The notes under the pieces were generated by a model that had not been told where the DNA came from, did no database searches, and saw only the letters and a program-made list of their open reading frames with translations. Of a stretch of 64,000 bases of DNA, positions 1 through 13,054 are shown in pieces. The stretch spans positions 1,488,001 through 1,552,000 of the forward strand of contig NC_088320.1 of the NCBI RefSeq assembly GCF_910592395.1, read 5' to 3'. The stretch's first letter is position 1. The number at the start of each line of letters is the position of its first letter. A program made the translations under genes and the position numbers. This DNA comes from Lineus longissimus. Lineage: Eukaryota > Nemertea > Pilidiophora > Heteronemertea > Lineidae.

Positions 1-220
1 TCCTTCCTTTTGATTGCTAATTACTCCATATTATGATGTATCGGTGACAAATAACTGTCGACTACCGATTAGTCCAGTAAGTGAAAATACAATGGTCTGA
101 AAAACAGTCCTTATTTCGTTGCTAGTTCATAGAATTACATCATTTTTCCTCGACGAAGAAGTCACGTTTTAGCAAGCATACCATAGGGTCTACAATAGTT
201 AACAATACAATACATTACAT

Positions 221-250
221 TGTATGCGATGCATGCATGCATCGCATACA
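221..250. repeat. Perfect 30-bp palindrome
   Basis: Bases 221-235 are the exact reverse complement of 236-250, with an ATGCAT-rich centre. A further GCATACAT word follows at about 254. It has no spacer, so it is a cruciform-prone or dimeric-binding-site type of sequence rather than a loop hairpin. Confidence 0.85.
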
Positions 251-1812
251 TGGTCGCATACATAGGTGATATAAGTGCTTAAAAAGTTCTCGTTCTGCCA
301 TCATCTGCCGAAACTGGTCATTCTGGATGGATTGGATCAATAGGCCCTTTTCCAGACACGCCGGTACCACCTTATAGGCTTAGCCTACACCCATAACAAT
401 TCATTTCAGTGCCACTGTCCTACTCTATTCCAGATACTGGTTATCCAATCTGAAACAACGCCATCATGTCAGCCACACGTCCATTACTGTTATCAGCTCA
501 ACTATCCAGGAGTATGCCTGCTAAAGTGAATGCTCTAAAATCTTTCAGCCAGGTAAACATTCTACTTCAGGTTCATGCTTCATCACCGAGTCACTTACTC
601 CTGCAACTTGACATTCTAATGTTGATGTCAGCTAGGTGCCACTATCCTAGTCATTGGTGCCTTGATTACAATAATTGCCATATCACCTGACTAGACTAGA
701 GTGTAGTATTGTAGAACCTCCAAAACATATACCTTTGCCTGGAGGGCACCCTCTCAGTAGTGTTAGGGATACTAATTTAGTACCCAATTTCCAATCATCA
801 TCAGTTTCATCTCTGTAATCAGGACATCTTGCTCTAAAAACAGCAAAACAAATCATCTACATTTATTCTGAAGCATCAAATTATGTCCTCGATCATACTT
901 TACCTTCTCTTTTCCAGTCGTCAGTTCATGAACCACCCTGCAAGTCTATGTTCAACAAAACCCTGATCTTCTTATCCATCGCCGGCATTGGGATGTCCGC
1001 TTTCAGCACACGGCAATTAACACTGTGTGATAAAACAAAGACTGCAGCAATAAAACCAACCAAAAGTTGATGTTGCTTACAGGAACTTAGTAAAACAGAA
1101 CAAAACTCTGATTTTCGAATGCATACATCTTAACCCCTGGGCACTAAAGGCAATTTTGAACTCTTGACAGGACTAGTATTGTTTTGTTTTTGGTCAAGTT
1201 GCCTTTATTTTCTTTGGGTTGAGATGGCACTGATATGATGAAGCCGAAGAAAAAGTGTTCAGAGACATTGCTTGAGTGCGTCAATGATATGTAGTACACC
1301 AAAAGTGTCCCAGGTGGCAGCACTGTATGGGACAACTGTCTGAAAATGGCAACACTGGATATTCCAACACATCTTATGCCTGTAGATAAGCTGTGCAGTA
1401 TTTCTATAAAATTGTAGGGTGTATCTTTGACCATTATTTCTTGATTCCTAATGCGAGTTGCAGTCGGTTTAGTATCAAAGCATTTGATCAGATTTGAGAA
1501 ATATTTTTCAACCACTTCATGAAGTTATCATTAAAACAAATTCAGTAACTTGCAAAGGAAAGTATGAATTAAAATTCTGGGTTTGATGATGGTTAAGTAT
1601 TTTGGATAACTGGTTTATTCAATCAAGCGGGCAATTGCGTGCGAAATTGAAAAATTCCTGTAAAGTTTATTTCTTTTTTGTGAATAAAAAATACGTTAGT
1701 TATATTATCGTCATCAATATCAGTGTGTGGTTTCTTTTCCTTTTGTTGTTTTCTCTTCCAATCAGTATGGGCTCTTACTCTTACATGAGGGGATGACACA
1801 AATGCTTCTTGA

Positions 1813-1834
1813 CCCCCCCCCCCCCCCCCCCCCC
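1813..1834. repeat. Poly-C mononucleotide tract (22 C)
   Basis: An uninterrupted run of 22 cytosines. The proline-rich and glycine-rich open frames crossing it on both strands are artefacts of the run. Length is likely variable and prone to sequencing error. Confidence 0.9.
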
Positions 1835-3011
1835 GACTTTGTACTCTTGGCGAGGTATATCTTTGACTCTGACTTTTGTATAAGTTGGAGAGTTGGGATG
1901 AGACAAAGTGTACCTGTATTGGAAAGGGCCAAAAACTTTCCACACAATGGTCATTTCATGGAATCATTTAGGTTGTAACAGTTATCAACCTTCCAAGACT
2001 GTGCTGGTATCCCTCGGGGCTCACCTCGAAACAAAATACATGCACTGATATCGACAACCGAAGCGTGAAGCTGGAGCCAGAGTTAAAATGTATGTGAAAA
2101 TGAATGATAGAAGAGAATGAACTGTGAGGGACAGCAGATGTCGTGTGGGTGTGGGGAGGAGCATTGTGACATGAGATGAGATGACTGTAAGGCTGTATCC
2201 AATGATACTGGTTCAGTCTGGGTGTTGAAAGTATGGCTACTGTATTGTCTCACACTGTCTTTCTGCTGTAGACAAAGTCGCACACAATCAGTCAGATTAT
2301 AGAAATATATGTAAAAAGGAGGTATTTTATTGTCATAACCTATTAGTCTGCTTGTAACAGTCAAGGTGATTAGATCTCCTATAAGGCAATCAAAGATCCC
2401 ACAACTGGGACAATACTGTGAGGCACAACAGACCATTTCAAGATTTTACCGAGGTTGCTGTTACAGTAAACTATTGGGAAGACAAATTTGTTTTTATTGG
2501 GTGAAGCAGCTGCAACTGCATGGAGGAGATACTTTGATTTCTTGGAATATTGTGGGCGTGATGGTTTTGATCAAAGCGTAGTGCACCTGTCTGGTGACCT
2601 ACAAAATAAGTAGGGGGCCTACTGAACTCGACATCTCGAAGCTGAACAGCCAGTTGCACCTGTCTCCGACCAGGCACCTGTTTGACCTTCAAAAGAAGAG
2701 GAGACGATCTCAGAAGACGGAATGGACTGCCCTGGGACACCATGCAGTGCCCAGAGGACAAATAAGGTCATATACAATTATGATCAATTCAAGGTACAAA
2801 TCTGGCATTATAGATCACAGGCACGTGGAAATAAGAGCTCAATCCCACTTGACTGACTAACACCCCCCTTGGACAACACATGTATATTTGGTAACATCCG
2901 GCTTATTTCAGCTGGATGAATGAGCTTGCTTTATTGTTTCTGGTTTTGTTCCTTTGTCTTTTCAGGATAGGTTCCCTGGGCCTGGGGCCAGGCTTCTAGG
3001 AGACCTCCAAA

Positions 3012-3081
3012 CATCTGTTCAATCCACACTATCCAACTTCACTGCTCATCTGTTCAATCCACACTATCTAACTTCACTGCC
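3012..3081. repeat. 35-bp direct tandem duplication
   Basis: Two adjacent copies beginning CATCTGTTCAATCC, 35 bases apart, with one clear substitution in the shared part. It lies about 170-230 bases upstream of the zinc transporter start codon, just outside the presumed core promoter. Confidence 0.75.
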
Positions 3082-3137
3082 TGGAGCCTGAAAAACCTTT
3101 GGTATGTGAACCCGCGTCACGTACCTACGGGAAACAA

Positions 3138-3164
3138 TCACGTGATATCGTCGCTTATTTATAG
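3138..3164 (+). promoter_or_regulatory. Probable core promoter: E-box TCACGTGA and TATA-like TTATTTATAG
   Basis: A palindromic TCACGTGA E-box (3138-3145) lies next to a TATA-like element (3155-3164), about 80-110 bases upstream of the ATG at 3247. E-boxes of this form bind bHLH-Zip factors such as USF and TFEB/MITF. The assignment rests only on motif and position. I did not see a clear metal-response element. Confidence 0.4.
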
Positions 3165-3246
3165 CACGCGGTGTCCGCCACGGCTTCACATAATTATAGT
3201 AGTCGCCGCTTAGTTTGCGTGTTGTAGAAGATAAAGATTTTTCACA

Positions 3247-6200
3247 ATGCATTTTTACCGATTTTATCAGATCCTTGCGGTATTTTTCGCCGTAACTTTG
3301 GTGACAGTTTCATCTAGTGAGGATGATCATGACCATGGTTCGGGAAAAGTTGATCCATTCAAGGAAACGCTGGAATTATTCAACAAAACTGAGGAGCATA
3401 ATCTAACTGCTTCCCAAATCGATGAAATTTGGGAAGCTCTTTTTACTAAGCTGCAGTGTACCGATGCTCAAATTACATCCACTGGAAGGACTTGCAAAAC
3501 GGTAGGGCTCTTCTGTTACATCTCCGCTTTTCTGGTTTCATGTCATCCGATTTTGTTTATATATACCGATCTCGATGGCATAGTGGTTAAGGCGTCCGCC
3601 TCGTGAACGGAAGGTCGAAGGTTCGAGGCCCAGTGATAACCTCTTTCCTATGCGGCCGGTTGGTAAGCCGACAGCTAGTTAAATATAGGCTACAAACTGC
3701 CTTCTCGCCAGGCATTAGAGCGATTTCTTTTATTGAAGATTCGTTACAAATAGACTATGGCTAATAGACAGGGAAATTGATCCACTACTGATGGAAACAT
3801 AGTTATTAGATCACAAGTGGAAAACTATGAAAGTTAAATGACTTCTTGAAATCTTTATCATATTTATAACAATTGATCATTAGCCTTTTCTTATTGAAAT
3901 AGCCTAAAAGTAGTGAATTATCAAGTATAAAACGAGAAGTCTGTCAGTTGTAGATAGTAGAAATAATCAATAATCAATAGAATTATCATTGCTCTTGAAT
4001 TACCATCTTGATGTCATTAAATAAAGATTTTATGCTTACTGGAGCTGGGCCCTTAGTCTATGGACTGGTGTTGCTAGATAACCATTTACATGTATTAGTT
4101 ATATACTGGAGCCCAAGCTCAATAATCAGATAAGGGTATTTTGGGATGATTTTCATTAACTCTCGAGTTTATAGTAGAAGGGTGCATCAAAAAATGTTTA
4201 AGAATTTTAATGTTGCAAGACAACATCCACCCATGCCAAGTTAAAGGTTTTAGTGAGGAACATTTTGATCTGTCTGAAACATTAGCATGTCTGTCATTCC
4301 AGTGCCTCACGTCTTCAGACATTTTCACAATCCTAAACACAACCCAAGCACAAGGACTCAACGAAGAACTCTTTGAGTCTGCTTCTGTCGTATTCGTCTA
4401 TTATGCTACCAACATCACAGCAGCATGTAAGGGAGATGCAACAAGTCGGAAATACAGCGCCTATCTGCAAGGGTTGAAAATGATGGATAACGCAAATACG
4501 AACATGATGGCTGATTTGTTACATCATATTTTCGAGGGCGTTAATAAGACATATGATCCATCGATAGAGACACATTTTGACGGCCATCATGAGAATGAGA
4601 CGGGACATGAACATGAAGAAGCAAAGGTCAGTATTATCAAAGAAGTTTGAGACTGATGGTCAAAAGTATGTTGTTGATTGTCGGCAAAATAATGAGGTGA
4701 TGACAGAAGGACAGTCAAATCCATGATGATCTTATCTTGGCCTTCTGGTTGTGACTTTGTCCTCTGAGACCAATTTGGAATGAATTTCTTTGCTCTGGTT
4801 GCGAATTTGTCCTCAAAGGCTGATTTGGAGTGAAATCCTTTGGTTGTGACTTTGTCCTCTGAGACTGATTTGGAGTGAATGCCTTCGGTCAGGTTGTGAA
4901 TTTTCCCTCAAAGACTGATTTGGAGTGATTGCCTTCGGTCAGGTTGTGAATTTTCCCTCAAAGACTGATTTTTAGTAAATGCCTTGTGGTTATGACTTTG
5001 TCCTCTAAGATTGGGCTGGTTATGGAAGGTATATGATGTTAAGGTGTATCATTTCACATCCTATGGATACCTTTCATTCGGAGGAATATTAGAGTTGAGG
5101 ACAATTAACACTTACAAGATTTCCAATGGTATAATTTCAGTGTGCTGATGAGATGACCCTGAACCCTGAGTCCAATGCCAAAGCCACAGAAGACGAAATC
5201 AAGAAAGTGTCTGCAGCCCTCATTTATTACTTAATCAAAGGTAAGGATCTTGTTTTGTCGGTGGGTCATAATTACGGTAATTGTGGTGACCTGGGGTCAA
5301 ATACATGTAAGTAAGTTTGTCAATGATTTGTCTGAGTGACAATTTGCTGAGGTGTTTGTCAAGCGGTCCTATCGGCCTTTGTTGGCTTTCCAGCTCAAGT
5401 GGAATGGGTGACCTTCTCAGGCCACTCATTTGTCCTACAAGCCTTTTATACCTCCCTGGTGGAACCTGATAAAGAAACAACGTTTGTAAGAGGGAAATGA
5501 AACAACAGAGAGACTATTGGTAAAATGTCAATGTTTTCTGAGCCCTTTTTCAATACTTAGTGTGAATAAATCAAATGTAAAGTCTAAGAGGAGCCATTAA
5601 ACCAGACTGAAGAGAAATGGGGACACTGCATGACTCTAGGCATTCCTCTCCTTTGGTTGTGTCTCCAAATTTATTCAAAGCTTATCCCACTTTATTGTCA
5701 CATTGACCTGCTTTCAATTGTCCCTATTTTCACCCTTGAAATTATTCTTAGTCTTTCTTATTCTATGAAATGAAAGAAAAATTGTTTTATTCATTCACTC
5801 GGCTTATTTTGATATTTTTACAGGTCTTAATGGCAATGATGTGTCATCGTGTTGGTGATACTGCGTCGTTTAAGACTGTCATAAACTATATTACACTTAC
5901 AGTGATTAATCTTGTATTATTTCATATGTCAATAATGTGTTTAACACTTTATGTTGATCAGTTGATATGTTGTGACAAAAGGACCCTTGAAAAGTAAAGT
6001 AGGCCCAGCTCGTTATAGATATGACGTTGTTAGCCCTATGACGATCACTAAGTTCTCTAAGCCTTTAGGAACCCTGGTGTGTTTTGGCCTCCAAACTAAC
6101 TCATCCGATAAAACCCACACAGCACTTTATATAGCAGTTAGGCCTACGTCCACTGAATTTGGGTTTATTATACCAAAATTAATCGAGGGACATCAAGGAA

Positions 6201-9200
6201 GTTTTAAACTTCCTGCTTACATGTAGTATCATATTCATATTATCACCTGGCACTGCTCGCCCTGCCCGACTCATTATTTTTTGCTTGGGCCGCGCAAACC
6301 AAGGCATCTTCACATGGCTAGTATAAGTCTTCAGTTGATGTCTCCTTCTGGTGACCTTTTTGGAGAGTTGATTTTTTCGCCTCATCCCGTATCAAACAGG
6401 CTTGAAGGTTTTCATCATTTTTAACGATCCATGACTCGTGAATTGAAATCAACAAGTTTGGGAGTAAGTTCACACATGCCGTTTGCATTAATCATGATGA
6501 ATGTATGCACATGAAAGTCCCTGAAGAGCCCTTATAATGCCATTAGTTCAAGAGGGACTTGACACTCTCAACACTGAATTCAACATGTTCAACAATATTA
6601 TATAGCTGTATGTAGGAATTCCATGCGGATTCTATTCTGAGTCCCTGTATGAAATCCCATTCTCCAAGCATATAAACGTGTACCAACCTCTTAAAAACAG
6701 GGCCTACAAAACGACTTCTCCTTACTCATGTTTTCGTAATGGGACTGAAATAACCCGATTCTTGGCTTGGAGTTATGACCTACATGTGTAGTTGTGACAT
6801 TCTATTTGACCTGCTCAGTTAGCCATCACAGTTTCATTCAATAATATCAATAAGGCTTATTGTTACTTTTAGCATATGTTCTATTCAATCGATATATCTT
6901 GATGTGTCCTGGTTCTGTAGGGTTCAAAAAGAAAAGAAACGGTCACAACATAGACGTTTGTCCTGAAAATGCACTTTCACCATGTTCATATGGGTTCTGG
7001 TTTAATGGTTGCATAAGAAGTAAGTGGGTAAGCTTTGATAAGACGGCTTAGTTTGGGTAACAACTTGTTTTTGTTACTCATTGTTATTTTGTTATGTGAA
7101 AATGTGAAAAACAAGTCTGAAAGAAAACCTGTCACAGAATGCTAAAAATACTAGAGCGTTTTGCAATGGCCCTGTAAAAACCGTGGGATTAAGTTCTCAT
7201 TCAAAATCTGCAGTTTAGAGCATAAAAGATGGTGACACAGTGGGTGCATACTAAAAATCATTTTAATCGTAGGACTACCCCACACCATTTCACATTTTCA
7301 AGATGTCTTCTATCAAACAATCTATATCAGACTATCCCAAAGCACCACTGGCATAACTCTTGTTATGTCTGTCTAGCTATTCCTTCTGAAAATGGCAGTT
7401 ATGGCCATGGCAGTCTGCCATAGTCCACAGAATATCAACTTCATTGAGAGCTTCCTGGTGTTTCGCCTTAAGGGACTTCAGTAGATTAATAGCTGTAGAA
7501 GTGTGTTTGCACCGGTGTGACAGTATAAGCAGAGAATGTCTGTGAAAATAAAAGACAAAAAAAGTGTTAGAAATATCTGCTAGTTATCATCCTGGTTGTA
7601 GATGAGAGATGTTCATAGAGATTGATGTGGTGTTTTTGTTTGACTGTTGAGCAATACCCCAGGGCAAGAATAAAAATATCTTGAAGCTACAGGTCAAGAC
7701 AGATAAAGCTCTTCTGGTTCCCGGGTTTATACTTTTAGGAGTTGATTAGTTGGGCGTTAAATTGGATGGCAATAAGTGGTAATGATGTGATAACTTGCCA
7801 ACATTTTAGTTGTCATGTTATCATGGTGTCTTCATTTTGACAAAGTAATTCCTGGGCGAATGGCGTGCAGTTATTGAGTCCACCCACACCTAAAGATCTC
7901 GAGCAATGTTTCACATATTTCGTCTCGTCTTGCAATGTTATGAAAAAAAATAAAGCTTTGAGAAATTAGAGCAATAGGCAGACATCGTTTCAAATGACCA
8001 TGTGACGGTTCCTGAATAAGGATGGTTAGTTGTCTACGTGTTCAATGAGAACATAGGGCAGGAATTGGCCAGGTCAGAATGGGAAGATTCAACAAGATAA
8101 TAAAATGTCTTGTTGGGAATGGGTGGTGAAAATGAACCACATTACTTCCTGGTCCTTCAACAATAAGCCTCCCTAAGATCATTAAATTTCATTTCATACA
8201 GAAGTGGTTTCTTGATATGAAATTAGTCACAACCAGGATGGTGAGATAAGTTTGCTTTGATCTCACCTCTTGTCAAACAAAATCAGGAAAGACTTCAGGA
8301 CAAACCGGTACCAAGTATGTGAACTGTCAATTGAACAGAAGTATTTCACAACAATTTTTTTCATAACTTTTGTACTGCATGAACTTTGCAAGCAATGAAT
8401 ATTCTTACTTATATTCGTAATTATTAGTATCTGAGAACACATAAGAAGCATCATAAAGAATGGAAGATGAACATTCTTCAGATTGATACAGTTTATCTTA
8501 TATGCCTGACCGCATACTGATCATGATACTGTGTAGCAGAAGACAGGACAACAGAAGATATGTTCAGCCTGCACGATTGAGTAATTATTGCAATGTATGT
8601 ACATTGTGTGGCTATTCGATTGTTTTATTGACTAAACGGCCAGTGTAGCCCATCTCTGTTTAGTTAAGTATCGAAAATGTTCATGATTTTTGAAAGTCTG
8701 CTTTAACCATTATGCCTTTTTCAGGTTACAAGCTGTGGGAGCAATGTCCAGACCAGCTCCCAGCAAAGGACAGCTTCATCAAAGATCTCTACAAGCTGCT
8801 CGATCCTAAGAATAATGGCAGCATGTCGGAAGAAGGTTCGTTTGAAGAGAATTGGTTAATTTTTCTAAGACAATTCATTGTGATAACATTGCCAGCGGCG
8901 TATCAAGAAATTTTCGAAAGGACCTATTTAGAGTGCCCCGATTGTGTGATCTGGGGGGGGGGGAGTTTGGGGGTATTTTCCCCAGAAACAGTATAAACCT
9001 TTTACGATTTCAGCATTTGAGGCGTTGATGAAGACGCTCAAGCTTGGTGGTGCTGCCAGTACAACGCATGAGGATGAGCATAACCACAAAAGACGGAGGA
9101 GGTCGCTCGAGTTCAGCCAAGATGGTTCAGTGGTCAGTGGTGACAATGCGGTGATCTTGTCCAGGACGAAGCGAGTGGCAGCTCCAGTGAAAAATCCTGT

Positions 9201-12200
9201 GGACCTAATGAAAAGGGTAAGATAAAAGATTAACTTTATCACATCTGCTTCCTTTTGCAAAATGCCAATCTATTCTGTAAGCCACTCTGTAAGGGAGAAA
9301 CCACGATGCTCAGAGCATTGTTACAGACTGTGCTATTTATACTTGGTGTCCTAGAGGTAGAGGGGTTGTTTTCTTATGATTGTAATTTTCATCTTTATAG
9401 TGCTACAATTCAGAACAACTGCTGACCACTTTTGGTGTGAACCATTCTGTCGGAATGAACTACGTTAAGTTCCAAGAGCTCTGCCCTGCGCTCATCCAAC
9501 AACAAGTGAGCAAAGCCTGTACCACCGATAAGACGGCCACCAAGGCACGCATCACTGCAGCTGAAAGTAGGTATCAGAGCCTAGGTATGCTAAGGAGCAT
9601 AATCGATTTCTCCATTGGATGGAGTCTTTTGCTTGGCCCAGAAACAGCCAACAGTCTTGCAAGAAATCCAGGTTTAACGACTCATACAAAGAATGTGTCA
9701 ATGGGAGTAAGGTGACTTGTCCATTTTCACAAGTAATATGTCCATTTAGGGTGTGGAACCCACATTCTTTGGACATGAATCAGATGCACAATTGATTAAA
9801 CCACATGTGCCACTTTTCAAATCGAAAGAACTTTTCATTCATTCATAGTATTTTTTTCCAGGCTATGGCTATGGTACCCTTTCTGTTTTCATCATCAGCC
9901 TAATGGCCCTCTTAGGTGCTATCCTGATTCCCTGTTTTGGATCGAACGTTTACAAGTTGATGATGGCATTGTTTATTGCGCTTGCTGTGGGGACGATGTG
10001 TGGAGACGCCCTTCTTCATTTGATACCCATGGTAGGTTTTGACCCATTAGAAATGTCTCACCAAGACCTTTCCAACAAATGGTCATACCAGTAGTTTTGG
10101 ATATCTAAACTCATTGAAATATTTTCCGTGTAACACATTGGCAATTCACCTTAGCATCAGTTTTGAAATGACTAATTGTTATATTTCTAGGCAACTGGTT
10201 TGCATGGACATGAGGAAGGAGATGACCATGGCCATGGGGGAACTATCGTTATGGAGGACTTCGCTCAGAAAAATTTGGTGGTGTTAACAGGTAAGGTGAT
10301 TTGGATGAATCAGTTTATCAATTTTCCAGGGGATTCGGATGACTGACTCTACTATTGAAACTCCATACAAATTGACCTTATAAGTGGGCTATCAAGAGTT
10401 TATGTCAACATGTAGCATTAAGTGTAATGGGCTCTACACCCAAGCACGAGCTGCATGTATAATTGTATAAAATATCCAGCACTGTATGAGTAAAAAGAAG
10501 ATGCACATTAAGTCATTCAGTAGTTGAGTTCCCCCGCTGTTAAGAGTTTATTCTGTGACATGTCACCTGTAATAGACTCGACATTGATATCTATTGTTTT
10601 GTTTCACTTCCAGCTATTTATTGTTTCTTCCTGTTTGAGGCATTAATGGCAGTAATTCGCAGCAATGATGATGAAGACACGACAGGGGAACATGGTCATA
10701 GTCATTCGCATGTGCCAAATGAAGAGTTTTTCAGCGAGCACAAACGGCGTCTTTCTTTCAAGAAGACACATGAAAAGCGGGTGGGTAATGACCCTAATCT
10801 TGGTAGAATGGTAAGGAAGGTTACGACATTGTTCCCGCGGCAATGGAGTATCATGGCTTTTGGCTGAATGGGTGTAGGGATTCGGAACTGAGCCTCCCTT
10901 ATGTTTCTTTCTCCATAAGAATGCTTATAATGCTTGGTAGTGTGCTAACCTAAGCTTGAAAGAATCCTGTGGTCTGATATGGCTTTTTCCCCGTCACTGA
11001 GCAGTGGCCTTTTTACCTCAAGTTCCGGGCTCAGGGCCCATGAGCCAGTCACCTTCCCCAACACCCAAGCCTCGCAGTGAGTGACCTTTCCTTGCTATTT
11101 CACCATGCTTAATGTTTTACATCCAATATTATTGCGCTTTGACTGACCTTCACATATTCGCTAGTGTTAAAAGCCTGCACTGTTTATATATGCCTGCTGT
11201 ACCTGATGTGTTACTACACTTAAGAAGCACTCCTGCAATAAGAAGAGCATTTTTGAAAGGACAGAACCAGAAACCGATGTCTGGAAAGGAGAAATCTGAT
11301 CTCATTATCTTTTCGGATAGCAAATATACTAGGCAGTCAGTCTTGGTAACTTGAAAAGGGTTAATCTGTTCTTACAGGCACAGGATGATAAAGAAAATGG
11401 TAATGCTGGTCACGATAACCCCGGCTTTCAAAAGGGTGAATCCACGATGGAATTTGCCAACAAGGCAATTACTGATGCTGAAAGCAATGGAGTGACTTCA
11501 GCAAGCAACAGCAATGCTTCCCCTGAAACCCAGGTTGCAGAACAAGGAGGTAAACATGAGAATGGGAAAAAGGGTAAGTTGCAGACCCAGAGATGGGAAA
11601 ACTGTTCAAGTGTAATGCACAGACCTGGCCTGTCGTATAAGACTCAGTATCACAGAAATTAATGATTTAGGTTCAGTTTATCCCTTCTTCAAATCATGTA
11701 TTCCTTTTTCTTTCCCTTGCTAGGTGGCATTAAAGCTGTTGCTATCATGATCATCATCGGGGATTCGATTCACAACTTTGCCGATGGTATGGCCATTGGT
11801 GCTGCTTTCTCTCAAGACTTAAACCATGTATTCCTTTTTCTTTCCCTTGCTAGGTGGCATTAAAGCTGTTGCAATCATGATCATCATCGGGGATTCGATT
11901 CACAACTTTGCCGATGGTATGGCCATTGGTGCTGCTTTCTCTCAAGACTTAAACACTGGCCTGGCGACATCGATAGCAGTGCTGTGTCACGAATTACCGC
12001 ACGAGTTAGGTGGGTAGCTTTTCTCAAAATAGCATAGGATGCTGATGGCGATGGAAGTATAACATCTCCCTTTGCATACACCTCTTCTTAGGAGTTAATT
12101 TTAGTCCCCAATTGGTTGTTTCCAGTCACTTTGATTTCTGTTGTCATTACAGAAACACAGGTGTTATTTGCCTACAGGTCTAGGTGGAATTCATGGTCAA

Positions 12201-13054
12201 AACTGTCCGAGGGCAGGTGATTAACGTTTGCATGACATGTAATGGGTTGTGCCACTTGGGTGCACATATATTTCTGTACCAATGAGTTATAGGTGAAACA
12301 AATCCTTAAATGGAGCCTCCACTCACCTGATTCCTGGGTGGTGTCCCATATTTTGGGTAGGTTGTAACCCCCCTCTTGCCTCTTGCCCAATAGGTTCCCT
12401 TCGTTTCTTTCAGGTGATTTTGCTGTCCTTCTTGCATCTGGCCTCAGCGTGAAGTATGCCCTCCTCATGAACACGTTAGCGGCCTGCTGTGCGTTTATTG
12501 GGCTATATATTGGTATTGCCATATCTGTCGACGCTTCCGTCCGCCAGTGGATATTTGCGGTAACAGCCGGGATGTTCTTATACATATCGTTAGTAGACAT
12601 GGTAAGTTAATTAATCTCTTAGTTGTGCGTGTCCTAGAGCAAGACGCTACAGTGACTACAGAATTGTAGCTTACTTGTGTGTCACAAAGTAAACAAGCTT
12701 TCAAAGTGACCATTATGTTGCATCATTGCAGCTGACACCAGAGAGGTGAAGTTTGCATGTTTTGAGACATAAATGGCAAAACTGTACCATGGCTTTCTTC
12801 ACAAAGCACAATGCTGAGCAGATGTGTTTACTACCTCAGGTTATACATTTACAATCAGTAATCTGCCTCATGTGTATTTGTCCATCCACATAATGACACG
12901 CTTTATTTTCTTTTTTCAGCTTCCAGAATTGATGCAAATGAAATCAAAAAAAAAGTGGAGGATTTTCATTTTCCAAAATATTGGACTCTTGCTTGGAATT
13001 TGTTTCATGTTGCTGATTGCAATTTTCGAGGAGCACATATCGTTCGGCATGTAG
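3247..13054 (+). CDS. SLC39A4/SLC39A12-like: ZIP zinc transporter, LIV-1 subfamily (ZIP4/ZIP12-like)
   Basis: Thirteen phase-consistent exons: 3247-3501, 4303-4626, 5141-5240, 8725-8835, 9014-9216, 9401-9566, 9862-10031, 10191-10290, 10614-10810, 11378-11573, 11854-12009, 12414-12601, 12920-13054; about 766 residues. The protein would import Zn2+ into the cytosol. A signal peptide (1-25) precedes a large ectodomain with a Cys-rich helix domain and, in exon 6, the PAL motif (CPALIQQQ) typical of ZIP4/ZIP12-type ectodomains. Two basic proprotein-convertase-like sites (KRRRRS and RTKRV) lie in exon 5. Eight membrane segments follow; HNFADG and CHELPHELG in exon 11 supply the metal-site residues, and exons 8-9 carry His-rich loops. 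Intron 2 holds a minisatellite, intron 1 a SINE-like unit. Exon 11 is partly duplicated upstream. ZIP4 versus ZIP12 orthology is not resolved. Confidence 0.9.
3570..3650 (+). repeat. tRNA-derived SINE-like unit
   Basis: It has pol III box A (TGGCATAGTGG) and box B (GGTTCGAGGCC) at tRNA spacing, and an anticodon-arm-like hairpin. The T-arm is badly mispaired and no acceptor stem closes, so this is a tRNA-derived repeat head rather than a functional tRNA gene. It lies in intron 1 of the zinc transporter, sense orientation. Confidence 0.6.
4746..5015. repeat. Degenerate minisatellite, unit about 50-56 bp
   Basis: About five diverged tandem units are visible, each built around GTTGTGACTTTGTCCTC or GTTGTGAATTTTCCCTC followed by AGACTGATTTGGAGTGA. 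Neighbouring units are most alike in the centre. It occupies intron 2 of the zinc transporter gene. Confidence 0.75.
8953..8963. repeat. Poly-G tract (11 G)
   Basis: A run of 11 G in zinc transporter intron 4, followed by more G-rich sequence (TTTGGGGG). It may form a G-rich structure but has no other support. Confidence 0.8.
11695..11954 (+). repeat. 130-bp tandem duplication across a splice acceptor and exon start
   Basis: Bases 11695-11824 and 11825-11954 are head-to-tail copies differing at essentially one visible position (GCTATC against GCAATC). Each carries the pyrimidine tract, the AG acceptor and the first 34 codons of zinc transporter exon 11, including HNFADG. Only the downstream copy continues in frame into CHELPHELG. 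The upstream copy runs into the second pyrimidine tract and reaches a TAA after about 12 codons. The gene model therefore uses the second copy. Confidence 0.9.

Larger units (their letters stand above)
1..3246. other. Intergenic region upstream of the zinc transporter
   Basis: No coding exon could be supported here: open frames are short, lack family resemblance and do not join through splice sites. It holds a perfect 30-bp palindrome (221-250), a run of 22 C (1813-1834), and a 35-bp direct tandem duplication (about 3012-3081). The last 150 bases look like the promoter of the next gene. It could include an intron or UTR of a gene lying further left, which cannot be judged from this window. 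Confidence 0.5.

Noticed and set aside
466-690. 74-codon open frame near the left edge
   Set aside because: No family resemblance, no supporting splice sites or polyadenylation signal, and a length expected by chance.
1623-1947. Glycine-rich and proline-rich open frames
   Set aside because: Their composition comes from reading through the 22-base C run on both strands.
3570-3650. Functional tRNA gene
   Set aside because: Box A and B are present, but the T-arm pairs badly and no acceptor stem closes.
11724-11824. Upstream copy of zinc transporter exon 11 as a normal coding exon
   Set aside because: It has no donor at its end and runs into a stop after the duplication junction; including it shifts the frame.
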